Shown one piece after another: positions 46,434 through 58,573 of a stretch of 64,000 nt of DNA. The notes under the pieces were generated by a model. That model saw only the letters and a list, made by a program, of their open reading frames with translations. It did not search any database and was not told the origin of the DNA. Every line of letters starts with the position of its first letter. The stretch's first letter is position 1. The stretch covers positions 2,842,001 through 2,906,000 of the forward strand of contig NC_016478.1 of NCBI RefSeq assembly GCF_000226095.1, in the 5' to 3' direction. The translations under genes were made by a program, and so were the position numbers. This DNA is from Thermothelomyces thermophilus ATCC 42464. Taxonomy: Eukaryota > Ascomycota > Sordariomycetes > Sordariales > Chaetomiaceae.

Positions 46434-49400
46434 ATGCGGAACCTGCGCAACATTGCGCACGGTGTCTTCCGGGCACCCGACTCATGCTCAACAACGCCCG
46501 CAGCCCGCATCTCTGCCTCGTGCTGGGATGTTGCTCGGGATGAGGTGATCATCGCATGCGGGCCGCAGCCCGGAGACTCCCGTATCGAGCTGCTTCGGAT
46601 TGCCAAACATGCCCAGCATGTCTCGCCGGCACAGCTGTAAGATTCGCCCGCGTTTCATTGTTTGTAACGGACACACAGAGGCTCAGACGTAGGCGTGCAT
46701 CAGACAGTCGCACATCATTGCATCGTGGGATTCCCCGACCCCGAACGAGGATGGCGCCCCCGACGTCATCAGGGGCTTGCACTATTTCAGCGACACGCTG
46801 ACGACATGCGTTATCATGGCCGGTGGTGACATTGTCACCGTCACTGAGGACGAGGAGGGAATCGCTGCACCCGGCGAGGCCCATGTCGAGATTGTAGGCA
46901 CCCTCTTGCCGTCCATCGCCGCGGCACGTTGGTCGCCCGATGAGGAGTTGCTGGTGATTGCTACCGGCGATGCCAAGGTTGTGTTTATGAGCCGGAGCTT
47001 CGACGTCATCACAGAGATCCGGCTTTCTCCAGACGACCTGAAGCTCTCCAAGCACGTCTCGGTCGGATGGGGCAAGAAGGAGACGCAGTTCCAGGGGAGG
47101 GGTGCTAAAGCCAAGGCACTGCGAGACCCGACCATCCCTGAGAAGGTAGACGAGGGTGCGCGGAGCCCGAACGATGACGGCCGCTGCAGCATCAGCTGGC
47201 GGGGCGACGGTGCCTATGTCGCCGTGAATTTCCTCCAGGAAGGTGTTCGTCGTGTCATCCGTGTCTACAGCCGCGAAGGCGAGTTGGACAGCGTCAGCGA
47301 GCCCGTAGACGGCCTCGAGGGCAGCCTGAGCTGGCGGCCTGAAGGCAACTTGATAGCCGGCATCCAGCGTCTCCCCGACCGCGTGGACGTCGCCTTCTTC
47401 GAGAGAAATGGCCTGCGGCACGGCCAGTTTACCCTTAGGCGCCCGGCATCTGCCCCTGATGCCCTTGAGGACGTCGCTCTGGAATGGAACCCAGACTCGA
47501 CAGTCCTTGCCGTCATTCTGAGAGATCGCATTCAGCTATGGACCATGGGGAATTACCACTGGTATCTAAAGCAGGAGATCATATGCGGCCAGCCGGCTGA
47601 CGCCGTCACCCGGCATCAGAGGCCTGTCTTCTCATGGCACGCCGAGAAGCCACTTCTGCTCGCGGCAGCGGCAGCGGGTAAGTCTGGGAACCACATCCTG
47701 CATTTCCCTCCGGTCGAGATCTCTCTAACATCTGTTCAAGACAAGCTTCTCGTGAATGAATATGCCCTCGTAGTCTCCAGAGGGCCGGTCAACTCCCCTT
47801 ACGACCACGGGGCCGTGGCCGTCATCGACGGGCAAACCATCAAGTTTACGCCATTCCGAACCTGCAACCCCCCGCCTCCTATGGCCATGTGCGAGCTTGA
47901 GGTTGAGTCTCCCGCTGTTGATGTGGCGTTTGCGAGTGACTGCTCTGCAATGGCCATTTTGCACCACGTTGGTGTCAGCTTCTTTGCCCTTGATGCCAAA
48001 GGTTCTCGCCTTATTATCCCGAGACTCGTGGCCATGGCTTCATTCGGAAAGGTGGTTGCTCAGATGTACGACGAGTCCCTCCTCCAGATTGGCTTCTCTA
48101 CGCCTACGGAGGTCCAGGTTTTGCATATGGCAGGCGACCTCGAGCTGTTGCGATATGATTTTGGCCCTGAGGGTGCAAAAGCGTGGAGCACGACCGACGC
48201 TAGATCTGTCGCGACGATAACGTCGCCAAGCTCTGCCTCGATCAAAGGCGTGGTGGCCCAGCATTTGAATGGCAGGCTCAGCAGCATCTCGGGCGAGGGG
48301 CATTCTGCTCTGCCCGTTCGGTTTCCCACCTTCCTGCCATGGGCCAGTTGCACGATACACGCCGGCGGATTCCTCGCCTTTGGCCTGTCGAGGAACGGAC
48401 ATCTCTACGCAAACTCGCGGCTGCTTGCAAAGAACTGCACTTCCTTCCTCGTTACTGACAGCCACCTCATCTTTACTACGAGCAACCATTTCGTCAAGTT
48501 TGTCCACCTGGCCCCTGAAGAAGGTAGGTGTAAGCCTTCGAACTCATTGATGAGCTACCCCCTAACTCGTGTGTAGACCTCGACGTCCCGGGAGATGACC
48601 CGGAAAAGGACGAGCGGTGCCGGAGCATTGAGCGAGGCGGCAGGCTTGTAACCGCCATCCCTACCAAAATGACCCTGGTGCTGCAGATGCCGCGGGGCAA
48701 TCTTGAGACCATCTATCCCCGCGCCATGGTTTTGGCTGGCATCAGGAGGCTAGTTGAGCAGAAGGAGTACGGCACCGCCTTCGCAACATGCCGGACTCAA
48801 CGCGTGGATATGAACATCCTGTTCGACCATCGCCCCGCGCAATTCCTGGAAAATGTCGGCTTGTTCCTCGAGCAGGTCAAGGATCCGGCCAATGTTGACC
48901 TGTTCTTGTCCTCACTGAAGTACGTTGAGCCCATGTGAATAACGTGTATTGGCCACGCTGACCTTTCAGGGATGAGGATGTCACTCAGACGATGTACAGG
49001 GACACCAGAAGCAGCTCTGCTGCTCTGCAACCCTCAGACCCTCAGACCGCCCGTAAACCGGGGAAGACCAATACGATATGCGATGCTTTCCTGACACGTC
49101 TCCGAGCGCAGAAGAAGGCCAACCTGCAAAACATCATCACCGCACATGTCTGCAAGAACCCGCCCGCGCTCGACGATGGCCTCCTGGTGGTTGCGGAGCT
49201 CATGCAGGAGGACGAGACATTGGCAGAGCGCGCCGTGGAGCATATCTGCTTCCTGGCCGATGTTAACCAGCTCTATGACCACGCGCTGGGATTGTACAAT
49301 CTGGATCTTACGCTGCTGGTAGCTCAGCAATCCCAACGCGATCCGCGCGAGTACCTGCCGTTTGTGCAGGAACTGCACAAGATGCCGCCGTTGAAGAGGC

Positions 49401-50683
49401 AATTCACCATCGATGACAGGCTCGAGCATTGGGAGAAGGCGCTAGACCACCTCAAGGCACTCAACAACTTCGAAGACGTCAAAAAGTACGTTGTCAAGCA
49501 CAAGCTCTACCAGTATGCGCTGGCCATCTACCGCCACGAGGAGCAGCACCACCGCGCCATCACAGATCTCTACGCCGCCCACCTCAAATCGACCTCTCGC
49601 TTCAAGGAAGCCGGTCTCGCGTACGAATCCCTGGGCAACTTCGCCGACGCAACCGACTGCTACCTCAAGGCGGGCGCGTCCTGCTGGCGCGAATGTCTCT
49701 ATGCAGCCCAGCAGCAACAACCTCCGCTTTCCCCAGCCCAACTCTCCGAGATCGCCACCTCCCTTGCCGACGCCCTGCGCGAGGCCAAGGACCATGCCGC
49801 TGTGGCCACAATCTACCTCGATTACCTCTCCTCTATCCCTACCGCCGTCCAGCACCTCTGCAAAGGTTACCTCTTTGCCGACGCGCTCCGCCTCGTCGCC
49901 CTCCACAACCGGCCGGACCTTCTTCCCACGGCCGTCGACGCGGGCCTCGCCGACGCCTTTTCGAGCTCGACCGAGTTCCTCGCCGACTGCAAAGCGCAGC
50001 TCGGAGCCCAAGTCCCGCGCATCGCCGAACTCCGGCGCAAGGCCCGCGAGGACCCGCTCGCCTTCTACGAGGGCGAGAACCCGTTCAACGCCCGCGGCGG
50101 GCAGGCAGCCGAGATCCCCGACGACGTCTCCGTCGCCGCCTCGTCGCGGCTCAGCACCTCGGCCAGCCTCTTCACGAGGTACACGGGCAAGGCCGGCAGC
50201 GTCGGCACCGTGGGCAGCAACGTCTCGCGCGCGACGAGCAAGAACCGCAGGCGAGAGGAAAAGAAGCGCGCGCGCGGGCGCAAGGGCACCGTGTACGAGG
50301 AGGAGTACCTCGTCAACTCGGTGCGGCGGCTGGTCGAGCGCGTCGAGGCGACCAAGCCCGAGATCGAGCGGCTGGTCTTCGGTCTGGTCAGGCGGGGCAT
50401 GGCGGAACGGGCACGGGCGGTGGAGGAACTCATGGGGCAGGTCCTGGATGGGTGTAAGAAGGCTGTGGAGGAAGTTTGGCCGCCCGCGGCCGTTGGCGAA
50501 GAGGGGGGGGTTCAGGAGGCAGAGGGCGAGGGAACCCGTGATCCGGCCGCGGAGGCGTATCGGCCCGGGGGTGCAGATGGGGTCTTGTTTGACAGCTTGG
50601 AAGCCTTGAGGACGAAGCAGACGCCGCCTGTCGTAGGAGGGTTCGAGAGGTTGTCGTTGCTAGGTAAGGGAAGGACTGGATGA
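46434..50683 (+). CDS. elp1: Elongator complex subunit Elp1 (Iki3), 1359 aa, four exons
   Basis: Exons are 46434-46636, 46704-48523, 48577-48919 and 48970-50683; all junctions are canonical and in phase. The start is MRNLRNIAHGVFRAPDS. The N-terminal half is the tandem WD40 region (CSISWRGDGAYVAVNFLQEG; LEGSLSWRPEGNLIAGIQRL; PDSTVLAVILRDRIQLWTMG). The middle matches RGNLETIYPRAMVLAGIRR, and the C-terminal TPR-like helices include KQFTIDDRLEH-type sequence (KRQFTIDDRLEHWEKALDHL). The basic RATSKNRRREEKKRARGRKG with GTVYEEEYLVNSVRRLVE is the conserved tRNA-contact and dimerisation region. Elp1 scaffolds Elongator, which adds the cm5 group to tRNA wobble uridines. The length agrees with yeast (1349 aa). 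Confidence 0.97.
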
Positions 50684-51111
50684 GGGGTCTGATTCCGGGG
50701 TCGCATTCGTGTGTGGGTGGGTGGGCAAATAGGGGGAGGGGACATTGGAGAGGCCAGGTAAAAAAGTGGTGCTTAAAAGAAAATGGTGGGAATACTAAAA
50801 AGGGGGGGTTACACCCACTTGAGTCACGAAGGATGCGTCAGGCGTGGGATGATCCAGTTGTTGTTGGGGGAATCCATCCACCCCAAATCGCCAGAATTCC
50901 AGTGACTGAAGCTGGTCTACAATGGTCAACTACATACAGGAGATGCCCCATGTCGTCGTTACAGCATGACCGCCCGCTCATTGGGATACTACAACCCGAG
51001 AAAATTTGCCTCCAACGCCTGGCTCGCTATCCGACCAACTTTGGCTCGACCCAGCCTGGCTGCGCAAGGGCTCCTCGCTCCGCTCCATCAATGCTCATGA
51101 GAATGAATAAT
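50684..51111. other. Convergent intergenic region
   Basis: A 428-bp 3'-3' spacer between elp1 and the Hsp70-like gene; G-rich on the plus strand at its start. No gene. Confidence 0.6.
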
Positions 51112-53380
51112 CTAATGAAACTCGGCATCCACCCTCCCATACCTGACCCCATCCACCTTCAACTCGAACCCTAGCCCAGCGCTATCCACAATCATCTCGA
51201 GGGTGAAGTCGAGGTTGTCGAACTCGACGCCCCGGGTGGTCGTCAAGCGGGTGAAGAGGTTGCGCGGGACGGCGCTCAGGTCGGTGGTGAGCGTGCAGAC
51301 GTGGATGAGGTCGCGCGTGTAAGCCTTGGGCGGGTCGTCGGCCTCGCAGGCGATCAGGTCGTCGGTGACGACGAGCGACTGGCCCGGGCGGAAGTTGCGG
51401 GTGTAGTGGAAGGCGATGGGTTGGTGGGGAGATATCGCTTGTCCCTGTGGGATTGTGAGTTTTTTCTGTTTCCCAGAAGGAAAAAGGGACCGAACGAATG
51501 AGAGCGGGCGTCTTAGAGGGAGTGATTTTTTTTCTTTTTTGTTTTTGGTTAAAAAAAAAAAGGGTCTGCTCTTACCTTGGCAATATGCCACTGCATCCGG
51601 TCCGAAACCATCCAGCGCTCCCACAGCGGCGACCAGTACCGCTCCGAGACCGAGTGCTTGGTCTCGTCGTAGACGGTCGCGTACGACGTGCCGTAGTGCA
51701 TGCGCGCCTTGCGGGAGATGACCATGTTGCCCTCGAGACCGCGCAGGACGGCACCCCGGACGACGGCCGTCCAGGCGTAGACGGGCTGCATCACCTCGAC
51801 GGAGGGCCGCTCCGAGAGGTCGATGTTGGAGTTGGTGGGTAACTCGCTGTACGGGGGCGGGGCGGCGCTGGTGAAGTGGCTCTTGAGGCGGCGGTAGAGG
51901 TAGTCGCTCTGGCCGAAGCCGCCGACGAGGATGATGCCCGAGACGATGCCGCCCTTGGCACGGATGGTGTCAACCTGGCCCTGGACAAGGTCGCAGACTT
52001 CCTTGACTACGGGCTCGAAAATGTCCTTGATCTGCTCCGCTGTCATGACGAGGAAGCCCGAGTCGAGGCCGGCCTCTTCGTCGTCAGGGAGGCCGGGGAA
52101 TCTGGAGGATTAGTAACGGGGAATGGATGCATGGTTAAAACGGCCCTTTTTTCTTTTGGTGCGGGTGGAAGGAATACTTACGGGACGTTCACTTCCTGGT
52201 GCTCGTCCTCGTTGAAGTTGCGCTTAACAAACTCCTCAAAGTAGCGCAGCCCCATCTGCCACGTTTTTGCCTTTTTCGTCTTCATCTCGTCGAACCGACT
52301 CTGGCCTATCCGGTTCTTCACGTGTTCCTCGAAACGATAGTTGAGAAAAGCGCTCCCGCAAAGGCCTCCCGTCCCGACCGCGGACTCCTCTACCCGGAGC
52401 GGTCTCAGGGAGACAATCTTGTACGCAATCAGGCTGTTCCGTTTGTCAGCATCTTCGTCCATAGTCCAGGCCCATTGGGGGAGTTCGGGAGGGAAAAAAA
52501 AAATCGTACTCGACGGTACCGCCGCCTCCATCACAGACGATGAAGTTGTCCCCGACTTTCAGGTGATTCGGCTGTATGGCTTTCAACGTGTAAACCGCTG
52601 CAGCCTCTGGCTCGCTGATCATCTGAATCTGCGACTGCGAGCCCATGCCGGCCCTTTCGGCCGCCTGGAGGGTAGTATTCTTGGCCGCGTCGGACCACAC
52701 AGCCGGACAGGTCAGAACAAAGTCGACCTTGGTGGACGCCATGAAAGACTCGCCATACCGCCGCTTGAGCGTGTCCATTGTGTGCTTGTAAATCTGGGTC
52801 AGGTAGTCGCTCACGGCGTCGACGACCGTCTTGTTGTACCGCTTGAGCTGAGCGGCCGTCTCCAGGGGGCTGACGTAAAAGGGCAGCTTCTGCGAGCGGT
52901 CGAGGAACAGCTTGATGCACCGCAGGCGCGACTCCTCGGGTTTGAACTGGAAGCCCCATTTCACCGTCGGCGCGGTGCCAGGCGGCGCTCCGGCCGGGAG
53001 GTCATAGGAAATCTCGGTTGGGACCTTGTCCGAGGTGATGCCATTACCACCGGGCCATGTCTTGATGATTTCAATGTCGTCTGGTGTTCCGGTGTAGACA
53101 GCGGCAACTCTAGATTTCGGCGTCAGCTTGTTTAGCCCCCTGAACGAGACAACGAGAACGGCTTCGTGCGTGGAAGTGGAGCGACTCACCCGGAAAAGGT
53201 TGTGCCGAAGTCGACGCCGACAATGAGCCGATCATTGATGGATGGCGGCTCCTGAGTCAGTTCCCTCAGCGGGCCATTGGGAGACTGGGGAGAGGTTCCT
53301 TGGTTGTTGTTCTTGAAGTGGTTCCTGCTATCGCGATTTCTCTGGCTCGAAGAGGGGTGCAAGGGCAGGGAGATGTTCAT
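51112..53380 (-). CDS. Hsp70-like ATPase (HSPA12-type fold), 633 aa, five exons
   Basis: Exons are 53380-53190, 53109-52510, 52433-52182, 52101-51576 and 51444-51112; phases agree. After a polar 50-residue N-terminus comes the phosphate-1 motif LIVGVDFGTTFSGVAAVYTG. Then follow VLTCPAVWSDAAKNTTLQAA, the phosphate-2 motif VCDGGGGTVDLIAYKIVS, and the adenosine motif GIILVGGFGQSDYLYRRLKS. So the actin-like nucleotide-binding domain is complete. The remaining C-terminus lacks the canonical Hsp70 beta-sandwich and EEVD; it contains ARMHYGTSYATVYDETKHS, as in fungal HSPA12-like proteins. No signal peptide is seen. Function is unknown; these multigene fungal proteins are not classical chaperones. 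Two introns hold A or T homopolymers. Confidence 0.88.
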
Positions 53381-56006
53381 GTTGATGGCGGCCGATCCGT
53401 GTACAACAGATTCATGGCTTGAAGGCAGGATCGGGACTCTTTAGAACCAGACGAAGCAGAACCGCCCCAGACACCGGCGGCGTCGGAGACGGGCGGAATT
53501 GCAGCTGTTGTCGTCGAACGTCGCCTTGGCACGGCGAACACAGGCCTCGGGCATACACAACTACCGCCAGCTGTAGTTTAAGAATCCCGCGAGGAGACAA
53601 CAATAAAACAAAAAGAAATGATACCGATGGACGCCTTCAGAGTGTTCTCTCCCGTATAACAAACAAAACAGCCTCATGCACCACCGCGGCGCCTCAGGCG
53701 CAAGGCGAAATGTTTTCTCAAATATCTCAAGGAGGGGTGAGCAAGACCTCGATGGCGGGGCCTCCTTCAATTCATTCGGTGAGCTGACGCCAGAGGTGGG
53801 GTTGGGGAACTATGCGCGCAGTAAGACCAAAACGCTCGGGGAAAAAAAAAACGGTATAGGTGGCGGCGTATTGACGCAGGGCCGCACTGGTGAGCAACAA
53901 GGCCTGAATCAGAATTCCGTGACGCAAGCTAACAAATGCGGCGAAACGGTTTTTGGTGGGCTGGCTGTTGACTTTCCTGGGTATCGAATGTTGTTGCCTG
54001 TGCTCCCGCGGCCTGGCTCAAGTTGATGGCGCGCGTGCGCTGGAATTCGGCCGAGGCGGGGTCCATGCCCGAGCGAAGCCGCGCTGGAGCCTCAGGGGTC
54101 AGCTCCGTGGTACCTGAGAAGCGTGGGGCCCACCGGTAGTCACGTGATTTACGAGTTCAACTGCATTCTTCCAGTTGCTGTCTTCGGACAGGTTAAAAAA
54201 CGGCACGAAGTGAAGCGCGGCCCCGTTGGTATGAATGATTCGTATATCAACGTCTGTCTCTGTATGCTCCCTACCAAGTGCTGAAAGATGGGCTATTGGG
54301 TAACAATATAAGCATATGATCCTCACTCATCCTCATGCAGCATCCGGCGATGCGCAGGCGAGACCTTTGAAACCACAGCTGCACAGGCTCGAAGTCCCGT
54401 CCGACTTTGTCGTTAAATGATGCAGAAAGGAGCAGGAAGGAAAAGAAAGGAAAAAGAAAGGAAGGGGGGGTGGCCTTTTCAGATTTCCCCACAAACCAAC
54501 CAAAAAGAAATGGTCAAGATCAAGTGTCCAATTGAGACAAACACGTTCCGTGGGTCTGATTCGGTCTCTCTCTCTCTCTCTCTCACCCCCCTCTCCCTCT
54601 TCTTCTCTCTCTCGTCATCAATCAGATATGATGAGCCACCTGGCAGAACGCCGTCTCGTGTCTCGGATAGATGCTCCGCGCCCAAGCCAGTGAGACTAGC
54701 GCCGTGGCATTACGTATCACTACTCGTAGCGTTGTTAGGGCTCGCGATGCTCAGATCTTTACGAAGTACCAGGGTGAATTCCTACCGGAATAGGCAAGCC
54801 GATCTCGTGAAAGAGGACCCAAATGTGAGACATTGGTCGATCCTCAGCGAGCTGCGTTCCATGTGACTGGATCCGGAATGCTGGACACGGCGTGACTAAT
54901 TACGCAGGACGGATCACTGAATATTGATGCCTAAAATGAGAGCGAGTCGAGAATCTGACTTTACTCGCAGTACCTAAGCCGTAAAGAGAGCCATCTGTGC
55001 GGTAAGCTACAAGCAGGGTTGGGACAGTTGACCGCAGATCCAGAGTGGTGGTGGACACTAAAAGTACTCCGTAGTTACTACTATAATACACCTCGAGTAT
55101 GAGTGGAAATCCAAACCAGCTGGCGTAACGATACCGCAGCACAGATAGCACACAATGCCCCAGCCGAGTGCAAAAAAATACATATGGCATCAGAGCAACG
55201 ACGGTGATCAAAGAGCAAGAGACAATGCGGAAGACAAAATCGGCCTCAGTAGAGGGATGGAACAGGAGTTGCATATGTAATGGAGCTGGTACATATGTCA
55301 ACTGACAAATGAAGGATAGCGAAATAGATCAACAGCGAACGATTCCTCTCCTTCAAGCAGCCCCCGCCCATCCATCCAAACCAACAAGAACAAAATGTGA
55401 TGTTTTGTAGAGCACATAAAGGAAAAAATGGAAACACCAGAGATGTTGAGAGTAGCAGAAGCAACCTGTGTAAAAGTCAAATAACAGGCGGCAACCATAG
55501 CAAACGTCCCATCCAGCCCTCTCTTCCTCCTTCCAATCTATATAAGGGGGGTATTGTAATGTATTTGCAGACGACAGGACAGAGAAACAGAAGAATCGAT
55601 GACAAAATTATTATAATCCGTACTTTCAACAAAGCAGGAGACAGCAGCATCCATCTCCGGGGTATTCGCGAGAGATTTCGAAGCGAAAAAAAATAAAAAG
55701 CTTGTTGCCACGACCGAAGAGCGTGGGAGTGGTGAGGAATGATGAGAGCGAGGAAGTTTCGAACGTCCGCCTTTGACGAACACCGCCGAAAGAGAACCGC
55801 AGACCGACAGAATGGGCTCCAGAGAACGTGCGATGCAACCGATAGTGTATGATGATGCCACCCAAAAAAAAAAAAAACGAAGACGACAAGCCCCAACACC
55901 GTCCCATGAAACACAGGCCTGGAATAAGACTTTTTTGTATGTATAATTGCGTGGAAAAAAAAAGGAGATGGGGAATCACAGTTGAAGACCGCCGCCGTAC
56001 CGTGTT
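53381..56006. other. Intergenic, 2.6 kb
   Basis: Promoter of the Hsp70-like gene on the left and 3' flank of the kinase on the right. A (CT)n run lies at about 54564-54584 and a GTACTCCGTA copy at 55064-55073. I see no supported gene; ORFs over 55477-56088 are kinase 3' flank. Confidence 0.5.
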
Positions 56007-58381
56007 TTAGAAGCGGTTCCCTGCCGCCCAGATAGAGGCGGACGCCGAAGCCGCCCAGTCGCCCTCGTCGTATGGGGGCGTTGGCCACTTATACTCGGCC
56101 GTCTGCTTGTTGAAGTTTAAAGGTTTGGGGGTGATGGCCTCCTTTCCGTCACCAAAAAGCATCACGTTGCCGCTTGCAGAAGGCGAGGGCGTGGGGTACG
56201 GGTTAGCAAGCCCCATGTTGGTCGTGGCCTGCTGCTGGGACTGGTCCTCCTTCTCGAGTCGTTTCATGACCCGGCGGGTGGAGGTCAGGACCTCATCAAG
56301 AAGCTCGTCCTCCTCATCCGGCGCATCATACTGGTTGACGCCCGGAACAGCTTGTGCCCGTCGTGTCCTGCTCGACACCGGACCAACCGGCCCCCGAATT
56401 GCAGAGGCTAAGTTGTCGACAAACCTAGGCTCATGGTGGGGCAGTGAGTGATGGCGCTTGAGCTGGCCGCTCTGGGACACTTGGTGAGCTGGCGGAGCAG
56501 GAGGGACCTCGGAGGCTTGCAGCTTCTGGTCCAGAGAATCATAGGTGTCCTTGGGGACGGGAGCAGGAGGCGGGCTGTCGATAACCATGGACGACCTGTT
56601 ACTTCCCCACGGCCCGCAGCCGGCCTGGGCTTCGAGGTCTTCACAGCTCGGCGAGATTGGCGTCTGATGCCTTCCCGAGAACCTCCTCGCCCGCTTGCGT
56701 AGATGGGAGAAGAAGCTCTCCTTGTAACCGCTGCTGGTTGGCGAGGCAAGACCCGAATTGCCATTAAGTGCCCGTTCGGCCTGTTGCCTGTGAAGCTCGG
56801 TATAGTGGTTGCTTGTCGATTGCACCGACAACTGACGACCAATCTTCTTGGAGCCTTTCTCGTCGACCGGGGCTCTGTTGTTGGCCTGAGCAGTAACAGC
56901 GTCGGACAAAGGAGAGATCGGCCGGATTGTCGGGAGGATAGGCATTGGCGCGACGCTAGACGGCCCAATAGTCCACGTCGCTCTCTTCTGGGCGGCCGGC
57001 CTTGGTTTCTGAGCCGGCGACTCCGACGGGTCAATAGGCGAAGGGTGGGAAGCAGCGGCATCCTTGGCGGGGGGCTGGGGAGCCACAGAGATGGCCTCAA
57101 CGCTCTCTGCACGCCCAATCAAGGATTTCCTAAACCACGAAGGCTTCGATGTACTCGGCGCCGAGGTAACGGAATCCTTCCCCTTGCTGACGCTGACGTC
57201 GGATTGCTTTCGCCCGAGGATCTTAGAAGCCGACGACTTGGGACGCAGTGGGTCCACAGCGTCGGCGAAGTACTCATGGGCGATCGCTTGGCTAGAAGTC
57301 GGCCGGTTCTTGGGATCCCACATGAGACACCAAGTGACAAAGCGAGCGAGCGAGGGAGGCCATTGGGGACTCGGAAGAAACGTCTCCATCGAGTGAGGCG
57401 CCATCTTGGGAAAGGAGAACCCGAGCTTGCCGGCGAGGCGAGTCCCTTCCCTCCATTCTCCACCACCGACTGGTTGTCCAGCCTTGTTGGTCCAGACGGC
57501 AGGGCTTCCCATAATCTCGCAGACCCTCCACACCTGATCAACCTCGTTTCCACCGGGGAAGAGAGGCTTGAGCGTGGCCACCTCGACAGCCATGGCACCG
57601 ACAGCCCAGATATCGACCGGGGCAGAGTACTCACCGGCCCTCAAAAGTACCTCGGGGGCGCGGTACCATCTTGTAGAGACGTAAGTGGTGTAGGGAAGCT
57701 TGGAATGAGTCTCCCGCGCCAAGCCAAAGTCGGCAATCTTAACAGTGTACGTCGGCGGAGTGGAAGGAGGCGTTACCAGGGCGGAATAGCGCTTGAACGA
57801 GTTTGTGTAGTCGGAATGAGCTGACGTAGACACGAGGATATTCTCGGGCTTGATGTCTCGGTGGAAGAAGTTGTGAGCATGGATGTGCTCCAAGCCTTGC
57901 ATGATTTGGAAAAGGATGCTCTTGACGCTGCCGTTGTCGAGGCATTTGTGGTCCCTCGACTTCATTAGCTGGTAAAGGTTCCCTTCCATGTATTCCATGC
58001 AAATGTGAAGCTTCTTGCTGAAAGGATCGAGGAAGATATCAAGCGCCGGAACCAGGTGGGGATGGGGCGGCAATGTCCTCAGGAAGACGACTTCCCTCAG
58101 TTCCAGGCACGCTGCGAACGAGTCGAATGTCTTCTTCATCGTCTTGATGGCGATCTGGCGGTACAAGGTCAGCAAAGTCACATCAAGGGGCCAGCATGAT
58201 AGCAACATACCACCGTGCCACGGCGAGCAACATTGGCGCCGGCACTCCGCACCCGGGCGAGAACCACGCTGCCAAAGCTACCGTCGCCGATCTCCTTCAA
58301 CACCTCGAACCTATCCTCGAGCGCCAGCCCATTGACGACCTGGGTGGACCCCCGACGGGTCAAGTCGTGTGCTACCGTCAT
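56007..58381 (-). CDS. ime2: Ime2/MAK-type (RCK) serine/threonine kinase, 772 aa
   Basis: Exons are 58381-58211 and 58154-56007, phase 0, with donor GTATGT and acceptor GCCAG. The kinase domain has the Gly loop EIGDGSFGSVVLARV (residues 30-44), AIKTMKK (catalytic Lys about 61), FFHRDIKPEN (Asp157), ADFGLA (Asp199) and activation loop PYTTYVSTRWYRAPE, with the TxY pair at 213-215 typical of RCK/MAK kinases. A 30-residue Ser/Thr-rich insertion sits between subdomains VIb and VII. The C-terminal 450 residues are disordered, Pro/Ser/Thr-rich with basic patches, as in fungal Ime2/ImeB kinases. Such kinases regulate meiosis, sexual development or light and starvation responses. An upstream 5' exon may extend the N-terminus (see the separate feature). 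Confidence 0.93.
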
Positions 58382-58484
58382 GTTGATAGAGATATGAATG
58401 AGCCGATGTTTGGCCGAGTCGTCTTCCAAATCGAGTGCTGCAGCTAGCAGATAAACGACCCCAAACGCGCTGCGATGGGGCGAA

Positions 58485-58565
58485 CTGCAAGCAAGCAAGC
58501 AAGGAAGCAAGCAAGCAACCGAAGAGGCTTAGCTAGCTCTTACGACAGAGCCTCTGGCTAATTAC
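58485..58565 (-). other. Probable 5' intron of the Ime2-type kinase with (TTGC)n tract
   Basis: On the minus strand GTAATT follows a possible upstream start (ATGCACCG, 58573-58566). There is a CTAAG branch-like site, a TTGC-repeat pyrimidine tract (GCAA repeats at about 58486-58518 on plus) and a GCAG acceptor. After removal, the reading frame runs MHRSPHRSAFGVV into MTVAHDLTRR without a stop, so a 5' UTR intron or an alternative N-terminus is possible. Confidence 0.45.
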
Positions 58566-58573
58566 CGGTGCAT

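Noticed and set aside
55477-56088. 203-codon minus ORF at the end of the kinase gene
   Set aside because: It overlaps the kinase C-terminus in another frame and is mostly 3' UTR-like AT-rich sequence with Phe runs.
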